A stretch of 64,000 bases of DNA, taken from positions 2,604,001-2,668,000 of the forward strand of contig OZ345367.1 in assembly GCA_977006965.1 (NCBI GenBank), in the 5' to 3' direction. Below are positions 1-9,676 of this stretch, piece by piece. Under the pieces are notes generated by a model. The model saw only the letters and a list, made by a program, of their open reading frames with translations, was not told where the DNA came from and ran no database searches. Numbering within the stretch: the stretch's first letter is position 1; every line of letters begins with the position of its first letter. The translations under genes and the position numbers were made by a program. The DNA is from Phymatolithon calcareum. Taxonomy: Eukaryota; Rhodophyta; Florideophyceae; Hapalidiales.

Positions 1-884
1 TTGAAGTTTGATGGTGGGATTCGCGGTCCGGTGCCGTTCACTGGGGTGCTTTCGGGCTCGCCCGATGTGTCCGAACATGCGCTACTCGTTTCATCATCCA
101 CGTGCAACAGCGTTGTGGAACCGACGGATACCACGCTGTCCAGAAGGACGCGAATTAGCGACAGTGTCTCGTCGGGCGGATGGTGCGAATTTCCACTTCT
201 CAGGCGCACGCGACGCTCGGTGGCTGTAAACGATAGCGCGCGCTGAAGCAAGACGTGGCCGACGACGGCAATGACCTCGTCGCGCCAGGCCATTAGAGCT
301 GTGCTGCGGATGTCAAACACGGGCACACGCGGTGCGCTGGGAAGCACAACATCGTCATCGGCAACCTCCGTTGCCGACTGCAATGACCGCTGGTTTTCTG
401 ATATGTAGTCATTGTCAAGATGGCAAAACACGGCCGCAACGCGGTCAATGCCGGCGGAATATGGGACCCAAAGCGCGCTGTACGCCTCAAGTGGTCCGTA
501 CGACGGCGGGAGGGTGTCACGAAGACGAGCGGCCTCGCGGTCGACAAGCGCAGGGTCAAGGTCGGGCAGTTCGCATGGTGAAAAAAGTGGGTGACGGTTG
601 AGCGGGGACGCGGAGGGCGGCAGTGTCCTGGTGAGCAAGAGGGCAACGGCGCGGGCGTGCAGGAAGAGCAGGTTCCGAAGGCGGGCGTAAAGCTCTGGAG
701 CGCGCGACGGTGGTGCGGCACCAGTGGCCGGCGCAGCGGTGGGCGAACACAGCGAGTACACTAGCGTGTAGAGCGGGAGACAGGCCGTATGGGCGACAGT
801 GGAGCGCGGGCTTAGACAGCCTCGAACGGCGTCGCTGAGCTTTAACCAAGCGGCATCAAGGTCAATGTTCTCCGCGCTCAGCAT
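1..884 (-). CDS. Cullin family protein, N-terminal part (runs off left edge)
   Basis: Reading the minus strand from the ATG at 884-882 gives 294 uninterrupted codons to the window edge. Cullins are the elongated scaffolds of cullin-RING ubiquitin ligases; their N-terminal helical repeats bind the substrate adaptor. The frame shows the usual order of cullin N-terminal landmarks: an LYTLVYSLC stretch near residue 38, LYARLRNLL near residue 65 (compare LYKRLKEFL in CUL1), a W-x10-AVFCHLDNDYI segment near residues 139-161 (compare the W..Y......LNRHWV region), and a L-x-AWRDEVI box near residues 196-204 (compare LALVTWRDCL). Residues 265-294 are acidic and Ser/Thr-rich, probably a loop. The cullin-homology and neddylation domains would lie beyond the edge. 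The start is the first ATG after an in-frame TGA at 948-950; a leader exon cannot be excluded. GC content is clearly higher than in the flanking DNA. Family call is fairly sure; subtype is not. Confidence 0.72.
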   Translation of the reverse strand, partial: MLSAENIDLDAAWLKLSDAVRGCLSPRSTVAHTACLPLYTLVYSLCSPTAAPATGAAPPSRAPELYARLRNLLFLHARAVALLLTRTLPPSASPLNRHPLFSPCELPDLDPALVDREAARLRDTLPPSYGPLEAYSALWVPYSAGIDRVAAVFCHLDNDYISENQRSLQSATEVADDDVVLPSAPRVPVFDIRSTALMAWRDEVIAVVGHVLLQRALSFTATERRVRLRSGNSHHPPDETLSLIRVLLDSVVSVGSTTLLHVDDETSSACSDTSGEPESTPVNGTGPRIPPSNF

Positions 885-1482
885 GTCGGTCGGCGACGCG
901 AAAGGCGGTGCCACTCCAGGCGGCGTCCTAGGAAAAGTAACTTGTGCTCATGCTCACCATTCAGGTGGACAAGATGCACTCCCAAAATAATGATGTATCA
1001 AATTGTGGCTGACTCCGTGATGCTCTGTTTGATTTTTCTGTTGCAGAGTGATGAACAAATTTATAGTTCTGTAATTCCAGTTAGCAAGATTATGTGATCA
1101 ATCTGCAAAGTATAGCTAATGATTTCTCCATTTGATGGCATTGCAAGTGCCAATTTGATATGGGCGCGCCGGAGGATGACGTGATAGACAGCAACGTCAA
1201 CGTATGATATCCTCACTTGAGCAGCTTCAGCTATGATACTCTATCAATCTCACAATCGATCTCCCCATTCGCCGTTTGCACTCTTATTATTCTTGGCTCA
1301 TACCTCGCGCTTTACCAGAACTTCAGTTATAAGAGACGAGATTCTGCAGGGCAGTATATGCGCTGCGCCTTCGCCTAAGAAAACTACTCGAGGCGGTTTT
1401 TGGACAGAAAAGAGTTAGGTCGCAAAGGGGCATAGATTGACAGTGTTCCCTGATGGATGGCGTTTTGATTGAGAGTGCTTGA
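885..1482. other. Intergenic, upstream of the cullin
   Basis: No coding frame that looks real is seen. The first 60 bases still share the GC-rich character of the cullin gene and probably hold its 5' leader; GC then drops sharply after about 950. Confidence 0.5.
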
Positions 1483-1920
1483 CTAACCAGGGGCGACTTG
1501 CTTGACTGGAAGCAGCTGCATGACGTCTGCGCGCCTAGATGCGGAGGGTATTGACCTACTAGTGATAATGCGTGGGTGTTGGCGATGCGGCTGACAGGGC
1601 AGGACTACCTTGTTTTCGAATGCCGGATTGAACGAGTAGTGGACTTTTTTCCAATTTTTTAGGACCACTATCGAAGTATTATTGAGGTCGTAATAATGCA
1701 AATGTATTAATATCGACTCTACTTCAAGCCACCCGGTATGGGAAGCGACTACCCAGTTCATTAAATTACCCATGAGTTGCCGCCGCGCGAGTGAGGCTGA
1801 ATCGTCAACTTTCACTGGAAATTTAACAACCCCGGGACTGCATTGCGTGTTGCTATGGTTAGCGGAGATAAGAAAAGATCTAGTCCCCAACTGGTCGAGC
1901 TGAGATGTTCCACGCTGCAT
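1483..1920 (-). CDS. Hypothetical ORF, 145 aa
   Basis: An open frame of 145 codons on the minus strand. I do not recognise a family. The product is mixed hydrophilic/hydrophobic with no signal peptide, no transmembrane segment and no repeated motif; the middle part (LARRQLMGNLMNW, and a stretch rich in V, L and N) looks mildly protein-like, as in retroelement remnants. There is no neighbour within 600 bases that explains it. It may be a chance frame or a relic. Confidence 0.2.
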   Translation of the reverse strand: MQRGTSQLDQLGTRSFLISANHSNTQCSPGVVKFPVKVDDSASLARRQLMGNLMNWVVASHTGWLEVESILIHLHYYDLNNTSIVVLKNWKKVHYSFNPAFENKVVLPCQPHRQHPRIITSRSIPSASRRADVMQLLPVKQVAPG

Positions 1921-2568
1921 GAGGATCTAGTGGATCACAATTTTACCGATGAAAAAGAGAACCACTCAGGCAGCAGGCGAGGAAAGTTAATCAGATTTTT
2001 GATTTCTCTTGAAACTGTGGAATTACAGACTTGACTGGCACAGAGTACAGTGTCGTTACCAGGCCAGTCGCACTACTGATAGTACACGTCGTACACGGTA
2101 GCTCTGCATTCGATCTCCAACAGACAGTACTTAGCTCAAGCTCCATCTCAGCTTCGGATTCTTAGAGAGGTCAAGCCACGTTTTACCAGTTTATGAGCAT
2201 TTCGCTCATCGCTCATCAGGTCTCCGCTTGTCATCACGCAAGAGCTCGTCGTCTCGATCTACATCTAGCCTTTCGCTAGAGTTTGCCGATCACATCCAGT
2301 CTTGCACTGGAGTTTTACGGATCTCGACACCTTTGTGTTTTGTCTATCATTGTCGCACATACAGCTCGTTCGCAGCTGATCCGTGGCCTACATCACTTCG
2401 AAGTTTACGGTAGAATCCTACTAACTCCTTTGCAAGCCACCGCCCATCAATTTCTTCATTTCTATCGCACTGAACGTTTCTTCTTTGACGATTTTGTTTT
2501 TTACTCTTCGCATTTTCCTCCTCGCTTTACCCCAACCTGTCTCGTTCCATTTCACCCTTCAAGCCAAA
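1921..2568. other. Intergenic; pyrimidine-rich leader at its right end
   Basis: No supported gene. From about 2090 the plus strand becomes rich in short CT/TC runs, continuing to the ATG at 2569, as expected for a 5' untranslated leader of the next ORF. Confidence 0.4.
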
Positions 2569-2913
2569 ATGCAATCCTCAGCCCCAAATCTCGACTTCGC
2601 ATCTGAAATTCAAGCGATTCGAGCAGCCCTTGAAAATCAAAAGGACAGCTACATCAACGATTCCAACGTCAAGACTGCTATTCTTCCCATTATTGCGACT
2701 TTAGATGTTCCCCTGGAAGTCATGTTCGAGAACCTACAGGAAGAACCACCCCCTGAGATTCTCCTACACGTTCCCGAACTAGTGCTTGTTCCACCGGTCG
2801 AACGACACGGATGCTGCACCAAGCGCCTAGAAGCGTACAAAAGTGCAGCGACCACTTGTTGCGCTTCGGCACGAAGTGGGCCTTGCTCATCGACCTGTTG
2901 TGGGAGATCATGA
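2569..2913 (+). CDS. Hypothetical protein, 114 aa
   Basis: Chosen start is the ATG at 2569, preceded by a pyrimidine-rich leader ending CAAG-CCAAAATG; an in-frame upstream ATG at 2485 would add a 28-residue hydrophobic stretch that looks like translated leader rather than protein. The first 70 residues read like a folded helical protein (FASEIQAIRAALENQKDSYI, then alternating hydrophobics). The last 45 residues are Cys/Ser/Thr-rich and less convincing, and a neighbouring frame over 2860-2980 (with ALLIDLLWEIMTW) reads better. A frameshift or a short unspliced intron near 2830 is therefore possible. No family recognised. Confidence 0.35.
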   Translation: MQSSAPNLDFASEIQAIRAALENQKDSYINDSNVKTAILPIIATLDVPLEVMFENLQEEPPPEILLHVPELVLVPPVERHGCCTKRLEAYKSAATTCCASARSGPCSSTCCGRS

Positions 2914-3648
2914 CGTGGAAACGCCGTCAAAGCTTAATCCAGCGTAGACGCTCGCCTGTAGCTCGAGCTCCCTCTTTACCATGATTTCAGAGGGTTAGTG
3001 AGGGAGAGCTGTGAGTTGAGCGTAGCTGACGAATACGACAACGTGCTTACAGTGCCCCTTCGAATTCGTAACGGATGAGTAGTAGGTTTGGCTACTAGAA
3101 ATGGCCATGTGGTGAATTTTTCCCATTTTTGGTGGACATGTAGTGAAACAATTTTCGTACTGTGTTGTGTCTGTGCAATTTATCATTTTGAGGAGTGCTC
3201 CAATTAAACGAAAATTAAAGGTTTATGGAATTCCACACTCTATTTGCGGAATACTTTCCCGTTGGAAACATGAGGCTCACTTAAAATTTCGGAAATATTT
3301 TTGTTACATTATACAGAGTGACTTGTGAAAGTGGAGCGATCTGCAGATCTGTCTTAAGATTGTCCTCAGAGAATTCTCTGTTGCAATCAGTTTCATAAAA
3401 ATATGCACACAGACTCCATCAACGCAAATACCTCACGAGTCGTGAGTCACGACTGTATCATACTGTATGCGCCTGTACGAGCAAGGACAACAATTTTGTC
3501 CGTGTAGTGTAGATTTACTAGGGTATGATTGTAGACAGCGATCTGCACTTCAGACGTAGGCTGCTGAGCAACAACGCCACCGCTTACCTTTACCGACTCC
3601 ACGGCTTCCGCCGAACCAGCTGCAGTCCTCCGTGTAGGCAGCGTCGAT
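2914..3648. other. Intergenic, 5' region of the STAND gene
   Basis: AT-richer DNA with no believable frame apart from the tail of the alternative frame noted for the previous ORF (to about 2980). No clear TATA box was found close to the ATG at 3649. Confidence 0.45.
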
Positions 3649-6600
3649 ATGGAAGCCGTCGGCGCCTTAGCCTCCGTAGTTGGCATCATCGCGCAAGCGC
3701 GCAATGTTGTAGATAGTGTCAAGAACCGAATTGCCATCATCCAGCAAGCCCCTGGCAAATTCCAAAACTTGAACGACGACATCAATCGGGCGAAGCAGCA
3801 CATCACGAAGTTGGAGCATCATGTTTTATCGTTACCAACGGCCATATGCACTAGCATGCGTACACTCTTCGACGAACTGTTAAAGTCTGTGGGCGACATT
3901 CTCGACCACTGCAGCTCAACGTTGGACACTCTTGACGGTAAAGTCAAGTCCGTGCTCCATCGAACAGTACGCGCCAATCACATAAGCAGCACCATGAATG
4001 CTTTACTCCCAGAAATAGAAATTGCATCGAACAAACTGCTCATTTTGTTTTCAACGATCACCACCGGACAGAACATTCGAGAGCTTCATGATGTAGTTGT
4101 ACATAAGCTGGACAACTTGCGAATCACCGGAAACGTGGAAGAAGTGTATCGAGTGAGAGCAAGCACACCGATGCTCCCCCTAGGCACAACGCTGAACTTT
4201 GATGCCAAGGATGAAGATGGAAAGCGCTGTACTCCCGAAGGATTCTTGAAGGAATCCATTTTATCGCCAGACTCATCTGCAGTTACTGTGGCGACTGGAG
4301 TCATTACGCCTGCGCACGGTGTCCTCGGAATGGCCGGAGTTGGGAAGACAATTGCGTTGCAGGGACTTGCGTTTAATGACGACATTCGCAAACGTTTTCC
4401 GGACGGAATTCAGTACATGGTTCTAGGTCAAAAAGCAACGTTCGTCACGGCAAGAGGAGAAGTCGCAAAAATAATGCATCTTACAGGGGCATCGGCATCT
4501 GTTCGTGCAGTGGAGGCGTCCAAGTCGCTGCGGGAAGCTGTGGATTATGCAGTGGCGTGGTTCGCGGGGAGAATCTGTCTGTTTCTTGTGGACGATCTGT
4601 GGCGTACGGAAGACTGCGAGACTGGGTTCTTGGGTGACCTCCTCCAGCTGATAAGATGTTGCTCTGGTAGTCGAATGGCCATAACCACGAGGAGTACGTC
4701 CATTGCACTTCTTGCTGGGAACACGGTTGACTTTGCTCCAAGGGATGCGCTTGGACCAACGTCTGTGAACATGTTCATGATGCATGCGACACGGTGTGCG
4801 ACGAAAGAGAATCTTCCAAAACTCACCGGAGAGCTAAGCAGAAGTATAGTGCCTATCCTTAAGATATGTGGCGGGCTGCCGATAGCGCTGGCAGTCGCCG
4901 GGCGCACGGTTGCTCGCCTCGAAAAAGAACGAAAGGATTTTGAACGTGCATGCCACGAGTACGCTCGCCGTCTGGAGAAGCGAAGAAGAGATATTGGCAA
5001 TGTCAAGGGCCCAGAGGGCAATAGTTTAAACGCAGGACTGTCCCTCAGCCTGGAAGTACTTGAAGCTGACTTTGCGGAGCTGAATACGCCTACAACTGTT
5101 GCCGGCGGACACAGCATTTGCGATCTGTACTCAAGTCTGTGCGTGTTGCGAAATCAGGCTTGGGTTCCGATTTCCGTGCTGAAGCGAATGTGGAAGGTGG
5201 ACGAAGATTTTGCATTGGACGTTGTACGGCTTCTGAGCGGGTTGAGCCTTTGTAAGCTGACTTTTCGGGAAAATGCAGAAGAATATGGACTGATGCTGCA
5301 TGATCTGCAATTGGAGTTCTGTAAAGGACAGGCGGAATCAATGAAGACAAGCTCTGTATGGCACACACAGCTTCTGAACGGATATCTGGCACCGGAACCG
5401 AGCACATCTGAAGAATCACTGATTGCAGATGAAGGTGGTTCATTTGAGCGAATGCTGTTGGCGCAGAAACCGAGACCATGGTGGTCCGTCGGAGATGATG
5501 GATATATTCTTGTGGAACTTGCCAGACACCTGAAGTGTGCAGGTATGATGATGGAGCTTGGGGCTCTTTTGTTAGATGGGCGTTGGACACATGCACGTGG
5601 TAAGGTCGGTGGCATGTTGGTATTGAAATCAGATTTTGATTGTTTCCTGACGGTTGGGGACGCAGTTATTTCACAAAGAGTTCGACAGGGCTTCGAATTG
5701 CTTTGGAAAGAGATACAATTGTCATGGGGAAGAGTAACGGAAGGGCATCGGCCGTTTCTGATTCAAGTGTGGGGGCGGCTGTTGAACTTAAGGACAGAGA
5801 ACGCAGTTGTAGACGGGTACTTGAAAAGCTTGGAATCGCACACACCAAAGCCTTATTTGCGACCCGTGAACGCTTTTTTCCCGGATCCGTGCAGCGCGCA
5901 GATAATGGAGATCCCTGTGGGATCGTATTGCTGGACAGTTGATTGCTCTCCATGTGGACGTTTTGTCGCGTCAGGAGCAGGATGGGATGTTGTAGTCGCA
6001 GACGCATCGACAGGTGATATATTGAAGAGGCTGAAACGACACGCTCACAATGTATTGTGCGTATCGTTTACTGCAACATCAAAAAAAATTGTCTCTGGGT
6101 CGATGGACAAATCGATCGCAGTCTGGGAATGGGAGACATCTGAGTCGCCGGTGCGTATTCTCGAAGGGCACAGCGAGTGGGTGAGGGGCGTTGCTATGAG
6201 CAGCGATGGTGAGAAGATATTTTCGTGCTCTGATGATTGTACGTTAAGGATTTGGGAGGCGAGCACCGGGGCACAGATTCGTGAATTCTTACAGCAGCGC
6301 AGTGTTTGGTGTGTCGCGGTTTCGAATGACGACCAATTGGTTGCAATGGGTTTGTTTGATGGAACATTGAAAGTTGTGGACAGTTGCACGGGGACTTGTA
6401 TTTTCGAAGATGCCGACGCGCATGGGAACAGCATAAATTCTGTTGCATTTAGTGGGACGGGCCAACGGTTGGTGACGGGTTCAAGGGACTATACAATTCG
6501 TGTATGGGACACGGGGGCATGGATGAGTATCGGTGAGCCGTTTGAAGGACACACAAATTGGGTGTTGTGTGTTAGATTCAGTCCTGATGGGCGTCAAATT

Positions 6601-7644
6601 GTATCAGGATCCTATGATGGCACTGTTCGGTTGTGGGACGCCAGCAGTGGGAGATATACGTGGACATCCGCAAATGTGCACAGCTGCGTGAGAAGTGTTG
6701 CGTTTACGTCTGACGGGGGAACAATAATTTCCGGGTGTAGAGATGGTACTATTCGGATTTGGGATACACTCGTGGAAGCGGAAGCAACTGAGTTTGAATA
6801 TAGACATTCCGCAGGGGTGCGGGCCGTTGCGTTAAGCCATGACGGGCTTCGAATTGTGTCTGGGTCGGACAATGGAATGGTATGTTTTTGGGACTCGCGT
6901 ACGGGCAATCAGATTGGTGGCCCAATGGAAGGGCACACAATGGGAGTGAGATGCGTTTCGTTCAGCCATGACGGGCGACAGGTGGTATCCGGTTCGAAGG
7001 ACAATACTGTTCGACTGTGGGATGCAGAGTCGTTTAATCAAATTGGGAATGCTCTTCAAGGTCACAGACACTGGGTGGAATGTGTTTCGTTCAGCTCGGA
7101 TGGTCAACGGATTGTTTCGGGATCCAGGGACCGCACTGTTCACATCTGGGACGCAAAATCAGGAATGCAAATCGGAGATGCCTTGGAAGGGCACTCGAGG
7201 TTTGTTTGGGAGGTATCTGAAAGCGGTGATGGATTGCACGTTTTGTCCCGCGACTACATTGGCGTGGCCATAATTTGGAATCTAAACAAGCGAAATTGTG
7301 TTTGGAAATCGGGCCAAGTATCGCGTGATTCTCAAGATGAAACGTCGAGCGAGCATGGCAGGGACACTAAATATGAAGTGACGGACAAGGAAGCGGAGGA
7401 GATTATTCGGAGTTGTGGACAGCAAACGCCGAATGTATGGCCACGTTCTTTCCCCGCATATACGGGAGAAGCATACTGCCGCAATAACTCGGTTTATGCG
7501 AATGTACCCGCAGAAGACACATTGGTTGGGAATCTTCCGTGCCCCGTTTCGTGCTGGCAATACAATGAAGCAGGAAAGGTGTTTGTTGGGAGACTGAATA
7601 GTGGCATGTTCGCTATATGCAATTTAATTGAGGAAGATGAATAA
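3649..7644 (+). CDS. STAND NTPase receptor-like protein: helical N-terminus, NB-ARC, WD40 repeats
   Basis: An unbroken 1331-residue frame without introns. Architecture is that of APAF1-type and fungal NLR-like STAND proteins, which sense a ligand through the repeats and oligomerise when the nucleotide pocket opens. Residues 1-150 are helical and begin MEAVGALASVVGIIAQA, a short hydrophobic N-terminus like those of HeLo/RPW8-type domains. The P-loop GMAGVGKT is at about 227-234, Walker B LFLVDDLW has its Asp pair near 315-316, RNBS-B-like GSRMAITTRS follows, the GLPIAL motif lies near 409-414 and the MLHD (MHD-like) motif at 549-552. Residues about 755-1220 form roughly 11 WD repeats, with repeats 5-10 close to consensus (GHxxxVxCVxFSxDGxxIVSGSxDxTVRLWDA). 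A 110-residue tail ends in a possible twelfth blade. All nucleotide-binding motifs look intact, so the protein may function. Ligand and output are unknown; the HeLo/RPW8 comparison is inference. Confidence 0.93.
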   Translation: MEAVGALASVVGIIAQARNVVDSVKNRIAIIQQAPGKFQNLNDDINRAKQHITKLEHHVLSLPTAICTSMRTLFDELLKSVGDILDHCSSTLDTLDGKVKSVLHRTVRANHISSTMNALLPEIEIASNKLLILFSTITTGQNIRELHDVVVHKLDNLRITGNVEEVYRVRASTPMLPLGTTLNFDAKDEDGKRCTPEGFLKESILSPDSSAVTVATGVITPAHGVLGMAGVGKTIALQGLAFNDDIRKRFPDGIQYMVLGQKATFVTARGEVAKIMHLTGASASVRAVEASKSLREAVDYAVAWFAGRICLFLVDDLWRTEDCETGFLGDLLQLIRCCSGSRMAITTRSTSIALLAGNTVDFAPRDALGPTSVNMFMMHATRCATKENLPKLTGELSRSIVPILKICGGLPIALAVAGRTVARLEKERKDFERACHEYARRLEKRRRDIGNVKGPEGNSLNAGLSLSLEVLEADFAELNTPTTVAGGHSICDLYSSLCVLRNQAWVPISVLKRMWKVDEDFALDVVRLLSGLSLCKLTFRENAEEYGLMLHDLQLEFCKGQAESMKTSSVWHTQLLNGYLAPEPSTSEESLIADEGGSFERMLLAQKPRPWWSVGDDGYILVELARHLKCAGMMMELGALLLDGRWTHARGKVGGMLVLKSDFDCFLTVGDAVISQRVRQGFELLWKEIQLSWGRVTEGHRPFLIQVWGRLLNLRTENAVVDGYLKSLESHTPKPYLRPVNAFFPDPCSAQIMEIPVGSYCWTVDCSPCGRFVASGAGWDVVVADASTGDILKRLKRHAHNVLCVSFTATSKKIVSGSMDKSIAVWEWETSESPVRILEGHSEWVRGVAMSSDGEKIFSCSDDCTLRIWEASTGAQIREFLQQRSVWCVAVSNDDQLVAMGLFDGTLKVVDSCTGTCIFEDADAHGNSINSVAFSGTGQRLVTGSRDYTIRVWDTGAWMSIGEPFEGHTNWVLCVRFSPDGRQIVSGSYDGTVRLWDASSGRYTWTSANVHSCVRSVAFTSDGGTIISGCRDGTIRIWDTLVEAEATEFEYRHSAGVRAVALSHDGLRIVSGSDNGMVCFWDSRTGNQIGGPMEGHTMGVRCVSFSHDGRQVVSGSKDNTVRLWDAESFNQIGNALQGHRHWVECVSFSSDGQRIVSGSRDRTVHIWDAKSGMQIGDALEGHSRFVWEVSESGDGLHVLSRDYIGVAIIWNLNKRNCVWKSGQVSRDSQDETSSEHGRDTKYEVTDKEAEEIIRSCGQQTPNVWPRSFPAYTGEAYCRNNSVYANVPAEDTLVGNLPCPVSCWQYNEAGKVFVGRLNSGMFAICNLIEEDE

Positions 7645-8134
7645 GCAGTGGCTGCCGAACCTCCGTTTCGCATCAACGCTTTGCATAAAAATACCATTTG
7701 AAGGTTTCCAACGCTCGAACGATCTTTAAGCGCAATACTACAGTAATTTGACACCGAGGAAACGTAAGTTCAGTGAAGCGGTTCCCCATGCTGGGCGCTC
7801 TGTGCCGCCTCCCACATACAAATTCTGTCACACAGTTATGCATGCCGTGCCCTCCGCAGTCTCCTGTGCTGGTGATTGCGCCTATTCAATAAGAAATACA
7901 AGCCTGCGTCAACGCATTCCACAGCATCGCAATCCCCATGCTGGTGTCACGCAATGCCAAATGCTTTGTCAGGCTTTGAACGTACCAATGGTCGCTTCGC
8001 TGAAATCAAGCATGAGGCCTTCATTTGCGTCGCAAATGAGCCTTGTCGCCAAAATTACCGCAAATTCCACCACCTAAGGCTCATCGACTGGAACTGTGGT
8101 GGTCTTCTCGCCACCAGCTGCACGCTCGCCGTCG
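7645..8134. other. Intergenic, 3' of the STAND gene
   Basis: No supported gene. GC rises from about 8040, marking the border of a GC-rich island. Confidence 0.45.
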
Positions 8135-8350
8135 CTACCATTCCAGCAGCCTCCACCAAACTTCCACGACCGCCTTCCGTCGCGCGTCCATACTCAGCTT
8201 GAACTTCTTCTCTGCCATGGCAGCCTCGTATGCGACTGCGGCCGTCCACAACCCTGCCGCGGTGAACAAGGTGCGGCAATGGCGCGGCCCAAATAAAATT
8301 GACCACCGGTTCACTTCACCACCCCAATTGCTGTCACGAGCCCGCCATAT
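8135..8350 (-). CDS. Candidate small protein or exon in a GC-rich island (unresolved strand)
   Basis: A 72-codon open stretch on the minus strand ends in TAG at 8137-8135 and reads like a small membrane protein: a basic/aromatic lead (ARDSNW, VNRWSILF), one hydrophobic segment (LFTAAGLWTAAVAYEAAMA) and a charged tail (EKKFKLSMDARRK). The pattern loosely recalls small single-span mitochondrial subunits such as NDUFB3/B12, but the match is too weak to name. There is no ATG before the TGA at 8353-8351, so it would have to be a second exon; a GTGAGT donor-like site lies upstream near 8540, but no acceptor gives a clean phase. A competing plus-strand frame runs 8043-8567. Strand and function remain open. 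Confidence 0.2.
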   Translation of the reverse strand: MWRARDSNWGGEVNRWSILFGPRHCRTLFTAAGLWTAAVAYEAAMAEKKFKLSMDARRKAVVEVWWRLLEW

Positions 8351-9240
8351 TCAACGCTCGCTCCAACGACAGCGTCTCGACAACACGCCCACGCTTGCTG
8401 CTGCGCAACGATGTATGAATCCGGCGGTGTTGTTCTTCCGCGCCGGCGAAGTCATGACAGACGCTCGAATTGTGCTGGTGTCAGTTGAATCGTTGGGGGT
8501 CGACTTGATAACAATGCGGTTGGAGGTTGACTCACGCGCCGACGGTGCGACAACCGAAGCGACGTAATCGCTAATCGAGTTGCGGATTCCGTCGGCTTGA
8601 GAGACATCATGTCTTAGTGGATGACGGCTTGATCGTAATGCTCGGTCGTATGCGCATTACGGTGCCGGCACAAGGCCCGTCAAATCATGCAGCCACCGCC
8701 CAGCATGGATCAAGCGCTCAGAATGATAAGTACAGATATTCGAGGTTGAAGTGTCTTCCGGCACTCAGTAGTGAGCATTATTGGTTCATCAGAGGTCGGG
8801 ATGGGACAATCGTCGTCCGATGCTGAAATGCATGTTTAAATTCATGAGGCACAAATTATTTCAAGAAAAACAAAAGGGTTACAGTACTACAGTACTAACC
8901 CTTTCCCAGTGTTTCATAGAGTAAAATGGACGATATACTGTAAGCATTGTTGCACCTCCACGAACGTTAATTCTAGGCATATTCAACTAGCATTGAAAAA
9001 TTTCAAATTCCGTACGATCTGCAGGTGTCCACCCCGGCGATCATCAGACTCCCGAAAACGCGGCATCGCCAATAACGGTAAAGTGGGCATTTGGTCGGTT
9101 CCCCCCAATGAGCACATTACTTCTCAGAGAGAAGCTCGGTGACATTGTACCAACCCTCATGAACTACCTTGAGGACTACCTCGGCAGATATCAGCTAACC
9201 AAAGAGGAGATTAATATAACAGAAAAAGCTCTAGATAAGC
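8351..9240. other. Intergenic with a short hairpin
   Basis: After the GC-rich island ends near 8600 no gene is seen. A hairpin with 9-bp arms (AAAGGGTTA/TAACCCTTT) and a 14-base loop made of two CAGTACT/ACAGTAC units lies at 8873-8904. Confidence 0.45.
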
Positions 9241-9242
9241 TA

Positions 9243-9274
9243 CAGTAGATTGTGAAATTAGTGTCCTCTGTCAG
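9243..9274 (+). repeat. Left terminal inverted repeat of the Tigger-like element
   Basis: 32 bp starting CAGTAGATTGTGAAA and ending CTCTGTCAG, directly preceded by TA. It matches the reverse complement of 11329-11360 at 29 of 32 positions. Confidence 0.93.
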
Positions 9275-9601
9275 CCGAACTATTGTCTGTCTAGTACAAG
9301 GAGTTTGAAAGGCTACTGGTACTCAACTGAGACAGAATATATTGAAATATTTCTCTAAGGTTTCAAACATTTACAGTAGTCCACATGCTGCTACGTTGCA
9401 CATGCTGCACAATTAAATACTCTTGAGGTCCATGGTACGAATTAGACTGTCATTATTTATTGAAGTCCCCGGAGTGCCAAACAGAGATCGTGTTTGATTT
9501 ACATTCATTGCATTCTCAAAAAGATTAACCACAATGCATTGTATGCGTATTGCATCAGCAACATTGCGCAAAAGCAGAGAGCAGAAAATATCACAAGAGA
9601 G

Positions 9602-9609
9602 TATAAATA
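9602..9609 (+). promoter_or_regulatory. TATA-like box of the transposase gene
   Basis: TATAAATA lies 68 bases before the ATG at 9677, between the left inverted repeat and the ORF, a fitting position for the element's own promoter. The spacing is seen; function is inferred. Confidence 0.5.
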
Positions 9610-9676
9610 CATATTTTCGGTCGGAAGACATGGAACATCAACAAATATCCCAGCTTACCAGTCTCCTCACCCAACC

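Noticed and set aside
885-960. 30-nt GTGAGC...CCTAG segment upstream of the cullin ATG as a leader intron
   Set aside because: Joining it gives no upstream in-frame ATG; the ATG at 884 already explains the gene.
5090-5596. Long minus-strand frames inside the STAND gene
   Set aside because: Shadows of a strongly supported plus-strand gene.
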